Below are positions 9,082 to 16,806 of a DNA stretch of 64,000 nt, piece after piece. Numbering within the stretch: position 1 is the stretch's first letter; each line of letters begins with the position of its first letter. The DNA is from Comamonas sp. SCN 65-56. GTDB lineage: Bacteria; Pseudomonadota; Gammaproteobacteria; Burkholderiales; Burkholderiaceae_C. Where the stretch lies: assembly GCF_001724135.1 (NCBI RefSeq), contig NZ_MEDS01000005.1, positions 81,933 through 145,932 on the forward strand, written 5' to 3'. The notes below the pieces were generated by a model that saw only the letters and a list, made by a program, of their open reading frames with translations, was not told the DNA's origin and made no database searches. A program made the translations under genes and the position numbers.

Positions 9082-10284
9082 ATGGCCATCGAAATGATCG
9101 AAACCGAAGAGTTCAACCAGGGCACGCAGATCAAGGTGATCGGCGTCGGCGGTGGGGGTGGCAATGCGGTCGAGCACATGATCGCGCGCAACGTGCAGGG
9201 CGTGCAGTTCGTTTGCGCCAACACCGATTCGCAGGCCCTGCTGCGCAGCTCCGCGAACCAGACGGTGCAACTGGGCAGCAACGGCCTGGGCGCGGGCAGC
9301 AAGCCCGAGAAGGCGCGCGAGGCGGCCGAGGCGGCCGAGGCGGAAATCCGCCAGGCGATTGCCGGATCGCACATGCTGTTCATCACCGCCGGCATGGGCG
9401 GCGGCACCGGCACCGGGGCGGCGCCGGTGATTGCCAAGGTGGCCAAGGAGATGGGCATCCTCACCGTCGGCGTGGTTACCAAGCCCTTTGGCTGGGAGGG
9501 CTCGCGGCGCATGAAGAATGCCGATGAAGGCCTGTCCGAACTCGAAGCCAATGTCGATTCGCTGATCGTGGTGCTCAACGAGAAGTTGCTCGAGGTGCTG
9601 GGTGACGATATCACGCAGGAAGAAGCCTTCGCGCACGCCAACGACGTGCTCAAGAACGCCGTCGGCGGCATCGCCGAGATCATCAATGAGTACGGCCAGA
9701 TCAACGTCGACTTCGAGGACGTGCGCACCGTGATGGGCGAGCCGGGCAAGGCGATGATGGGCACGGCGACGGCCAGCGGGCCGGATCGCGCGCGCATCGC
9801 CGCCGAGCAGGCGATTGCCTGCCCGCTGCTCGAAGGCATAGACCTCTCTGGCGCGCGTGGCGTGCTGGTGCTGGTCACGGCGAGCAAGGGCAGCCTCAAG
9901 CTGTCCGAGTCGCGCCTGGCGATGAACACCATCAACGCCTACGCGTCGCCGGACGCGCATGTGATCTTCGGCGCGGCCTACGACGACAGCCTGGGCGACG
10001 AGATCCGCGTGACCGTGGTGGCCACGGGCCTGTGCAATGCGCAGACGCGGCGCCAGAACATCCAGGTGGTGCAGGGCGGCCAGCGTACCGGGACGGACAA
10101 TCTGCCCTTCGCGGCCACGCCCATGACCGGTGCGCTCGCCAACCCGGCGGCACGCGGCGACTACACGGTCCCCAGCGTCTGGCGCACCAACCGCTCGCAG
10201 GCCTCGGCGCGCGTGGATGCGATGTCTTCGGGCGGCATGGACGAGCTGGAAATTCCCGCGTTCCTGCGCCGGCAGGCGGACTGA
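9082..10284 (+). CDS. ftsZ: Cell division GTPase FtsZ
   Basis: FtsZ is the tubulin-like GTPase that forms the Z ring. The 400-residue product has GVGGGGGNAVEHM, the tubulin signature GMGGGTGTGAAPV (about residues 107-119), the T7-region motif NVDFEDVRTVM, and the conserved C-terminal peptide LEIPAFLRRQ that binds FtsA. The start at 9082 was chosen for the known N-terminus and for AGGAG about 8 bases upstream. The 169-base gap after ftsA shows no clear promoter to the eye. Confidence 0.98.
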   Translation: MAIEMIETEEFNQGTQIKVIGVGGGGGNAVEHMIARNVQGVQFVCANTDSQALLRSSANQTVQLGSNGLGAGSKPEKAREAAEAAEAEIRQAIAGSHMLFITAGMGGGTGTGAAPVIAKVAKEMGILTVGVVTKPFGWEGSRRMKNADEGLSELEANVDSLIVVLNEKLLEVLGDDITQEEAFAHANDVLKNAVGGIAEIINEYGQINVDFEDVRTVMGEPGKAMMGTATASGPDRARIAAEQAIACPLLEGIDLSGARGVLVLVTASKGSLKLSESRLAMNTINAYASPDAHVIFGAAYDDSLGDEIRVTVVATGLCNAQTRRQNIQVVQGGQRTGTDNLPFAATPMTGALANPAARGDYTVPSVWRTNRSQASARVDAMSSGGMDELEIPAFLRRQAD

Positions 10285-10290
10285 GGAAGA

Positions 10291-10395
10291 GGTTGAGCGT
10301 TTGGCGTTGAGCGTTCAGCGTGAACGTCAGCAAGCGCCCTGCGTCTTTGCACGCTCAACGCCAAACGCCAAACGCCAAACGCCAAACGCTCAACC
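10291..10395. repeat. Complex inverted/tandem repeat between ftsZ and lpxC
   Basis: The left arm 10291-10314 is complementary both to the beginning and to the end of 10350-10395. Inside the right arm the heptamer CGCCAAA is repeated in tandem four times. A perfect small hairpin, CGTTCA/TGAACG (10312-10326), sits between. It occupies most of the 123-base gap and could act as a partial terminator or mRNA-stability element between ftsZ and lpxC. Confidence 0.85.
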
Positions 10396-10407
10396 TAAAA
10401 TCCGCGG

Positions 10408-11331
10408 ATGCTCCAGCAACGCACCATCAAGACGCTCACCCGCTCCGTGGGCGTAGGCCTGCACAGCGGTCAGCGGGTGGAGCTGACGCTGCGCCCGGCC
10501 GCGCCCGATACCGGCATCGTGTTTCGCCGCGTCGATTTGCCGGAGCCGGTGGACATCCCGGTCTCGGCCGAGGCGGTGGTGGATACGCGCATGGCCTCGA
10601 CCATAGGCGTGGGTGGTGCCAAGGTGCACACGGTGGAGCATCTGATGTCGGCCTGCGCCGGCCTGGGGCTGGACAACCTCTATGTGGACATCACGGCAGA
10701 GGAAGTGCCTATTTTGGACGGTTCTTCGGCCTCGTTCGTCTTCCTGCTGCAAAGCGCCGGCGTGGAGCTGCAGAACGCGCCGCGGCGCTTCATCCGCGTC
10801 AAGCGGGCCGTCGAGGTGCGGGGCGGCGAGGGGCGAGATCTCAAGTGGGCGCGGCTTGCGCCCTACCACGGCTACAAGCTGCATTTCGAGATAGCCTTTG
10901 CCCATCCGGCGGTGGATTCGACCGAGCAATCGGCGGATTTCGATCTCGGCAGCGGCAACTATGCGCGCGACATTGCGCGGGCGCGCACCTTTGGTTTCAC
11001 CAAGGATGTGGAGATGCTGCGCGCCAACGGGCTGGCGCTGGGCGGCGGACTCGACAACGCCATCGTGATGGACGACTACAAGGTGCTCAACAGCGATGGC
11101 CTGCGCTACGACGCGGAGTTTGCGCGCCACAAGATCCTGGATGCGATGGGTGACCTCTACCTCATAGGCCACCCGCTGCTGGCGGCCTACAGCGCCTTTC
11201 GCAGCGGCCACGCGCTCAACAACCAGTTGCTGCGCGCGCTGCTGGCGCAGGAGGATGCGTGGGAGTTCGTGAGCTTTGAGCGCGAACGCGAGGCGCCCCA
11301 GGGTTTTGCCCGCCCCGTCGCCGCGTGGTGA
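10408..11331 (+). CDS. lpxC: UDP-3-O-acyl-N-acetylglucosamine deacetylase
   Basis: LpxC is the zinc enzyme of the committed step of lipid A synthesis. The 307-residue product starts [21 protein letters not shown], has the zinc-site motif [15 protein letters not shown], and [17 protein letters not shown] with the second group of zinc/catalytic residues. It follows ftsZ as in many proteobacteria. No strong Shine-Dalgarno is visible. The stop (11329-11331) abuts the stop of the convergent creA with no gap. Confidence 0.97.
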   Translation: MLQQRTIKTLTRSVGVGLHSGQRVELTLRPAAPDTGIVFRRVDLPEPVDIPVSAEAVVDTRMASTIGVGGAKVHTVEHLMSACAGLGLDNLYVDITAEEVPILDGSSASFVFLLQSAGVELQNAPRRFIRVKRAVEVRGGEGRDLKWARLAPYHGYKLHFEIAFAHPAVDSTEQSADFDLGSGNYARDIARARTFGFTKDVEMLRANGLALGGGLDNAIVMDDYKVLNSDGLRYDAEFARHKILDAMGDLYLIGHPLLAAYSAFRSGHALNNQLLRALLAQEDAWEFVSFEREREAPQGFARPVAAW

Positions 11332-11832
11332 CTATTTCTTGAGCGGTATCGGCGTTGCCTCGGGGATGGGCACGGCCGTGATGCTGTTCTGCGGCGAGCC
11401 ATCGACGAGTTTGTCCGAATACGTCAGATAGACCAGCGTGTTGCGTTTTTCATCGACCATGCGCACCACGCGCAGGCGCTTGAAGACCAGCGAGATGCGT
11501 TCGCTGAAGACCTCCTCCTGCTGCTTGAGTGGTTTGGCGAATGCCACCGGGCCCACTTGGCGGCAGGCGATGGAGGCTTCCGCGCGGTCTTCCGCCAGCC
11601 CCAGCGTGCCCTTGATGCCACCGATGCGCGCGCGCGAAACGTAGCAGGTGATGCCCTGCACTTGCGGATCGTCATAGGCTTCGACAATGATGTCGTGGTC
11701 GCGCCCGAGCCACTGGAAGGCCGTATCGACGCTGCCGATCTTCTCGCCCGAAACGGCGAAGGCGCTGCCGGCAGCCAGCAGCAGAGCGCCGATAGTGAGG
11801 ACGATGTGTTGGATGGTTTTGATCGGGCTCAC
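11332..11832 (-). CDS. creA: CreA-family periplasmic protein
   Basis: This is a 166-residue protein of the CreA family, whose function is not established. A signal peptide is visible (hydrophobic IVLTIGALLLAAGSAFA, cleavage after AFA at about residue 26), followed by the family core GEKIGSVDTAFQWLGRDHDI and VYLTYSDKLVDGSPQNS. The start is taken as GTG 11832-11830, because it overlaps the cphA stop (GTGA) and directly precedes the signal peptide; a longer frame would reach back into cphA. Its position as the last gene of the cyanophycin unit suggests co-expression with it. Confidence 0.85.
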   Translation of the reverse strand: MSPIKTIQHIVLTIGALLLAAGSAFAVSGEKIGSVDTAFQWLGRDHDIIVEAYDDPQVQGITCYVSRARIGGIKGTLGLAEDRAEASIACRQVGPVAFAKPLKQQEEVFSERISLVFKRLRVVRMVDEKRNTLVYLTYSDKLVDGSPQNSITAVPIPEATPIPLKK

Positions 11833-14405
11833 AGATGTGGTTCCTTGCAGCGCTGTTGCAGGTGTGCCAGCGACTCTTGCACCTGATCGACCAGCACCAG
11901 GCACAGGTCGCCCGCTTGCAGGCGCTGCAAGGCATGGTCGATGGCGATGAATTCGCCGTGGATTTCGGTGATGTAGCTGGCGCGCCGGGCGCCCTGCAGG
12001 CCCTTGTGCAGCAGCGCCAGCACCTCGCCATCGGCGCGCCCGCGCTGGCAGGCGTCCTGGTAGAGGATGACGTCGTCAAAGCTTGAACCGAGGATTTCGG
12101 TTTGCTCGCTGATGTCCTGGTCGCGCCGGTCGCCGGCGCCGCTGATGACCACCGCGCGGCGTTTGCCGGGCATGGCCTGCGTTGCCTGCACCAGCGCGCG
12201 GATGGCGTCGGGGTTGTGGCCGTAGTCGGCAATGATGGTGGCGCCGTGGTAGTCCATCACGTTGAAGCGCCCGGGCACGGCGTCGGCGCTGCTCTCGAAA
12301 CTGGCCAGGCCTCGACGCACCGTGTCCCACGGCAGACCCAGGCCCCAGGCGGCGCCCACGGCGGCCATGGCGTTGTCCACCTGAAAGCCGATCACGCCGC
12401 CATGCGTGAGCGGGATGTCGCGCAACGCGATGCTCTCGCGCCACGAACCTTCGGCGGCGACGATGCGGCCCTCGTCCACGTACACCACGCGTCCGCCTTG
12501 CGCGCGATGCGTGACCATGGCGGGGTGGTGGCGGTCGTGGGCAAAGAAGATCACCTTGCCGGGGCAGACATGCGCCATCGGCACGCAATGGGCATCGGCG
12601 GCATTGAGCACCGCGTAGCCGGTAGGGGCGACGTTCTGCACGATGACGCGCTTGAGCACGGCCACGTCTTCGACCGTGGTGATGTAGTTCAGCCCCAGGT
12701 GGTCGCCGGCGCCGATGTTGGTGACCACGGCCACCTGGCATTGATCGAAGCCCAGGCCTTCACGCAGGATGCCGCCGCGCGCGCATTCCAGCACCGCCGC
12801 CTCGGTGTCGGGGTGCGCCAAGGCGTTGCGCGCGCTCTTGGGACCGGAGCAGTCGCCGCTGTCGATCTGGTGTCCGCCGACGTACACGCCGTCGGTGTTG
12901 GTCATCGCGGTGGTCCAGCCATGCGCGCTGCACAGGTGGGCGATGAGGCGGGTGGTGGTGGTCTTGCCGTTGGTGCCGGTCACGGCGACCACGGGAATGC
13001 GGCCATCTTCGCCCGGGGGAAAGAGCGCGTCGATCATCGGCACGCCCACATTGCGCGGCTTGCCGTAGGAGGGCGAAAGGTGCATGCGCAGCCCCGGCGC
13101 GGCGTTGACCTCGACGATGCCGCCGCCTTGCTCTTCCAGCGGTTTGAGCATGGATTCGCAGATCACGTCCACGCCGCAGATGTGCAGGCCTATGGTCTGC
13201 GCGGCATCGACCGCGCGCGCGGCGATCTCGGGGTGCACGTCGTCGGTCACGTCGGTGGCACTGCCGCCGGTCGACAGATTGGCGTTGTGCCGCAGCACGA
13301 TGCGCTGGCCTTGCGCGGGCACCGATGCAGGACTCAAGCCTTCATTGCTCAGGCGCGCCAGCGCGATATCGTCCAGGCGGATCTTGGTGAGCGCCGTCCC
13401 GTGACCGCTGCCGCGGCGCGGGTCCTGGTTGACGATGTCCACCAGTTCGCGGATGGTGTGTTCGCCATCGCCCAGCACCTGCGGCGGCTCGCGCCGGGCG
13501 GCGGCGACGAGTTGACCACCGACGACGAGCAGGCGGAAATCGTGCCCGGGCAGAAAGCGTTCGACCATCACCTCGCCGCTGTACTCCAGTGCCGTGGCGT
13601 AGGCGGCTGCAAGCTGCTCGCGGGTGGTGATGTTCACCGTCACGCCCTTGCCCTGGTTGCCGTCCTGTGGCTTGACGACCACGGGAAGGCCGACTTCTTG
13701 CGCCAGTGCCCAGGCGTCGTCGACATCGCTGACCGGCCGGCCCAGCGGCACGGGCACGCCGGCGGCATGCAGCAGGCGCTTGGTCAGGTCCTTGTCCTGC
13801 GCGATCGATTCGGCCACCGCGCTGGTCATGTCCAGCTCCGCGGCCTGCACGCGCCGCGCGCGCGCGCCCCAGCCCAGTTGCACCAGCGAGCCGCTGGTCA
13901 GGCGCTTGAATGGAATGCCGCGCGCCTGGGCGGCGTCGATGATGTTGCGCGTCGAGGGCCCCATGCGCACGTCCTGATCGAGCTCGCGCAGCTCGGCGAC
14001 GGTGGCCGCCGCGTCGTAGGGGTGATCGTCCAGCGCGGCGCGGATCAGCGCCGTGGCCTCATCGACTGCCTTGCGCCCAACCTCTTCCTCGGTGTACTCG
14101 ACGACCACCTGGTAGGTGTCCGTCTCCACCGTTTCGTGCGTGCGGCTGAAGGTGACGCTGCAGCCCGCCTGCGCCTGCAACTGGCGGGTGGCGGTTTCGA
14201 GCACGTGTGCCAGCGACACCGGCTGTTCGGCGCCCTGTGGCGCCAGCGGCCCGATGGCGGGAAAGCGCGCGCGCAGGCGGTCTTCAAACCCGGCGATGGT
14301 GGCGATGTCGTGCTCGCTGGGTTCGCAGTGCACTATGGTTTCCATGGCCGTGCTGCGGGTCCAGAGATTGGGGCCGCGCAGCGCGCGGGAGCGAAGAATT
14401 TGCAT
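11829..14405 (-). CDS. cphA: Cyanophycin synthetase CphA
   Basis: CphA polymerises aspartate and arginine into cyanophycin, a cytoplasmic nitrogen reserve. The 858-residue product has the order expected for the family: an N-terminal domain, an ATP-grasp domain (for example the KPQDGNQGKGVTVNI and EVNAAPGLRMHL motifs, about 190-460), then a Mur-ligase-like half with an intact P-loop GTNGKTTTTRL (about 480) and NTDGVYVGGHQIDSGD, FDQCQVAVVTNIGAGDHLG. It lies 57 bases downstream of the paralogue cphA'. Both active sites look intact, so this is predicted to be the polymer-forming enzyme. Confidence 0.95.
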   Translation of the reverse strand: MQILRSRALRGPNLWTRSTAMETIVHCEPSEHDIATIAGFEDRLRARFPAIGPLAPQGAEQPVSLAHVLETATRQLQAQAGCSVTFSRTHETVETDTYQVVVEYTEEEVGRKAVDEATALIRAALDDHPYDAAATVAELRELDQDVRMGPSTRNIIDAAQARGIPFKRLTSGSLVQLGWGARARRVQAAELDMTSAVAESIAQDKDLTKRLLHAAGVPVPLGRPVSDVDDAWALAQEVGLPVVVKPQDGNQGKGVTVNITTREQLAAAYATALEYSGEVMVERFLPGHDFRLLVVGGQLVAAARREPPQVLGDGEHTIRELVDIVNQDPRRGSGHGTALTKIRLDDIALARLSNEGLSPASVPAQGQRIVLRHNANLSTGGSATDVTDDVHPEIAARAVDAAQTIGLHICGVDVICESMLKPLEEQGGGIVEVNAAPGLRMHLSPSYGKPRNVGVPMIDALFPPGEDGRIPVVAVTGTNGKTTTTRLIAHLCSAHGWTTAMTNTDGVYVGGHQIDSGDCSGPKSARNALAHPDTEAAVLECARGGILREGLGFDQCQVAVVTNIGAGDHLGLNYITTVEDVAVLKRVIVQNVAPTGYAVLNAADAHCVPMAHVCPGKVIFFAHDRHHPAMVTHRAQGGRVVYVDEGRIVAAEGSWRESIALRDIPLTHGGVIGFQVDNAMAAVGAAWGLGLPWDTVRRGLASFESSADAVPGRFNVMDYHGATIIADYGHNPDAIRALVQATQAMPGKRRAVVISGAGDRRDQDISEQTEILGSSFDDVILYQDACQRGRADGEVLALLHKGLQGARRASYITEIHGEFIAIDHALQRLQAGDLCLVLVDQVQESLAHLQQRCKEPHL

Positions 14406-14430
14406 GGTGCAAAAAAGGTTGAAATATGGG

Positions 14431-14468
14431 TTTTGCGCTTGATAGTCGTGCGTTAGCAGCTATCAATG
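14431..14468. repeat. Dispersed stem-loop repeat between cphA' and cphA
   Basis: On the minus strand this reads TTGATAGCTGCTAACGC...ATCAAGCGCAAAA, a member of the ATAGC-type repeat family found elsewhere in the window. It fills most of the gap and covers the last codons of cphA'. Confidence 0.6.
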
Positions 14469-16637
14469 TTGGTATTCGAATGTTTTGATGCCGGCGGCGA
14501 TCAAATCGGGCGCTATGCCCAGGGCCCAGGCGCCTGCAATGGCCGCCAGCAGCGCGGTGGTATCGGGGGTGCTGCCAACCGCCGGGCGCAGCGCAGCCAG
14601 GCTGCCGAGCACGCGCTCCTTGGCGCCGGTAGCAAGGCATATGTGCTCGCCGCGGACAAAGACGGCACGCGCCTCGGGCTGCGCCCGGTGCTGTGTCAGC
14701 GTCGCGTTGTCGGCCGAGAGCGCATACAGCAGCACCTCGCCGTCGCAGAGCTCGGCCAGCTCCGCCACGGGCGCGATGTCCGCATTGAGCACGCCGGCGC
14801 CGCCCTCCAGCACCACGTCGATCTGGGTGCGCAGCACGCGCGGCATCTGCTGCGGGCCGCGGATGTCGTGATCGGCGAGCTGCTCCCAGCCATCCATGTC
14901 GGTGACGATGCCGACCTGGCAGCGGTCGTAAGCCAGGCCCTCGTCGAGAATGGAGCGCGCCGTGGTCTGGACCACCGCCGCCTCGGCCAGGCGGTTGGTC
15001 AGCAGCCGATGCGCGCCCGCCCAGTGGGCGGTGTCGGTTTTCTGGGTTTGCCGTCCGGCGATGAACATGCCCTCGCTGCTGGCAATGCCGGTGAGCTTGC
15101 CCGAGAGCTGCAGCAGCCAGCCCACCAGCCGCGCGATGAAGGCGTTGCCGCGGGTGCCCGCCACGCCGACGATCGGGATGCGGCCCGCGTGACTGCCCTT
15201 TTCGCTGCTGCTGGGAAACAGGTGTTCGACGATGGCCTGGCCCACCGGGCGCGGCGAGCCGCTGGACGGCTTGAGGTGCATCAGCAGGCCAGGCCCGGCG
15301 TTGACTTCCAGAATCGCGCCGCCCTGCGCGCGCATGGGGCGGGAGATGTCCTTGAGGATCATGTCCAGGCCGGCGATGTCCAGGCCGACCACGCGCACCG
15401 CCAGCTCGGCGTGGTAGGCCACGTCGGGGTGCAGCTCGTCGGTGCAGTCGATCGCCATGTTGCCGTTGCGCTGCAGCAGCACCTTCCGGCCGGCGGCGGG
15501 CACGGTGTCGGCCGTGACCTCCTGGCGTGCCAGTTCGAGCTGGATGTTGGGCAGATTCAGATCCAGCAACTCCAGCGGGTATTCCTCTTCCACGCCGCGG
15601 CGCGGGTCGCGGTTGAGCTCCTCGACCAGCGCCTTGAGCGTGCGCTGGCCGTCGCCGGTGACGAAGACTTGCTCGCCACGGCAGGCGGCCACCACCTTGC
15701 CGCCCACCACCAGCAGCCGGTGCTCGGTGCCTTCGATGAATTTTTCGACGATCACCTCCGAGCCTTCCTTCTCGGCCAGCGGAAAGGCGGCGCGGATGTT
15801 CTTTTCCTGGTAGAGCTCCAGCGTCACGCCGCGCGCGTGGTTGCCGTCGCTGGGCTTGACGGTGACCGGCAGACCGATGTCCTGCGCCGCTTCCCAGGTC
15901 TCGTCGGCGCTGGCCACGATCTGCCCTTCAGGAACGGGCACGCCGGCGGCAGCCAGCAGGCGCTTGGTCAGGTCCTTGTCCTGCGCGATGCCTTCGGCGA
16001 TGGCGCTGGTCTGGTCGGTCTCGGCCGTCCAGATGCGCCGCTGCGCCGCGCCGTAGCCCAGTTGCACCAGGTTGCCGTCGTTCAGGCGCACCTGCGGGAT
16101 GCGCCGCTCCTGCGCGGCATCGACGATGCAGGCGGTGCTCGGCCCGAGGTAGTTGTCGTCTATCGTGGTCTTGATCGTCTGGATGGCGCGCTTGAGGTCG
16201 AACGCGTCGCCGTTGATCGCCGCCATGATGAGCGCATGGCCTTGCGCCAGCGCCACCCGCGCCACCGCCTCTTCGGGGCAGCGGAACACCATGCGGTAGG
16301 TGCCGGGCGTCGACGTCTCGCGCGTCTGGCCGAACTTGGCGGGCAGGCCCGAAAGGTTGAGCAGCTCGATGATGACGTGCTCCAGCACATGGCCCATCCA
16401 GGTGCCCTCGCGCAGGCGCTCGATGAAGCCGCCGCGCTCGCCCACGCCGCAGTGGTGCTCGACCAGATCCGGCAGCCAGGCGGTGAGGCGCTCGTTGAAG
16501 CCGGGAACCTTGTTCGATGGATGCTGCTCCAGCTCCCCGAGCGCCAGCCAGACTTCGAGCGCTGGACGGTAGGTCCAGATGCTGGGCCCGCGCAGATAGG
16601 TGGCGCGGAGCAATCGGATATCTTCAAAGCGTGGCAT
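14463..16637 (-). CDS. cphA': Second cyanophycin synthetase-like protein (CphA')
   Basis: This 724-residue paralogue of CphA has a well-conserved ATP-grasp part (KPSDGNHARGVTLEL, EKFIEGTEHRLLVVGG, EVNAGPGLLMHL). Its Mur-ligase-like half is degenerate: the P-loop position reads GVAGTRGNAFIARL (about residue 493), lacking the GKTT lysine and threonines, and the later motifs are altered. Some betaproteobacteria carry such a cphA/cphA' pair. The start at 16637 (MPRFEDIRLLRATYL) matches the N-terminus of the partner; a longer frame was rejected. The inference is that it either ligates ready-made dipeptides or assists CphA; direct arginine addition by this half is unlikely. Confidence 0.88.
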   Translation of the reverse strand: MPRFEDIRLLRATYLRGPSIWTYRPALEVWLALGELEQHPSNKVPGFNERLTAWLPDLVEHHCGVGERGGFIERLREGTWMGHVLEHVIIELLNLSGLPAKFGQTRETSTPGTYRMVFRCPEEAVARVALAQGHALIMAAINGDAFDLKRAIQTIKTTIDDNYLGPSTACIVDAAQERRIPQVRLNDGNLVQLGYGAAQRRIWTAETDQTSAIAEGIAQDKDLTKRLLAAAGVPVPEGQIVASADETWEAAQDIGLPVTVKPSDGNHARGVTLELYQEKNIRAAFPLAEKEGSEVIVEKFIEGTEHRLLVVGGKVVAACRGEQVFVTGDGQRTLKALVEELNRDPRRGVEEEYPLELLDLNLPNIQLELARQEVTADTVPAAGRKVLLQRNGNMAIDCTDELHPDVAYHAELAVRVVGLDIAGLDMILKDISRPMRAQGGAILEVNAGPGLLMHLKPSSGSPRPVGQAIVEHLFPSSSEKGSHAGRIPIVGVAGTRGNAFIARLVGWLLQLSGKLTGIASSEGMFIAGRQTQKTDTAHWAGAHRLLTNRLAEAAVVQTTARSILDEGLAYDRCQVGIVTDMDGWEQLADHDIRGPQQMPRVLRTQIDVVLEGGAGVLNADIAPVAELAELCDGEVLLYALSADNATLTQHRAQPEARAVFVRGEHICLATGAKERVLGSLAALRPAVGSTPDTTALLAAIAGAWALGIAPDLIAAGIKTFEYQH

Positions 16638-16806
16638 GGTGACAAGAGTTGAAAGAGAAAACGGACCATTTTGCAGCCGCAGCAAGCAATGATGCACCAA
16701 GCGGCTGTCAGCCGCGAGCGGGGTGCAGGCGTTAGGGATAACCATAGGTCGCGCCTGCGACCAGCGGCGTTCCTGCAGTGCAGGCAGCGTGTTCAATAGT
16801 CAAACA

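Noticed and set aside
8912..9097. A 61-codon Arg-rich frame that starts on the ftsA stop (TGATG) and ends 16 bases inside ftsZ.
   Set aside because: It looks like a third bridging frame, but ftsZ has its own good Shine-Dalgarno, the overlap is out of phase and long, and a stop-free frame of this length is easy by chance in GC-rich DNA.
10359..10387. Tandem CGCCAAA units considered as a CRISPR-like array.
   Set aside because: Units are 7 bases with no spacers, and no cas genes are in the window.
12102..16652. Very long open frames on the + strand opposite cphA and cphA'.
   Set aside because: They are antisense shadows; their translations are His/Arg/Gly-rich with no family resemblance, while the minus-strand frames are complete CphA proteins.
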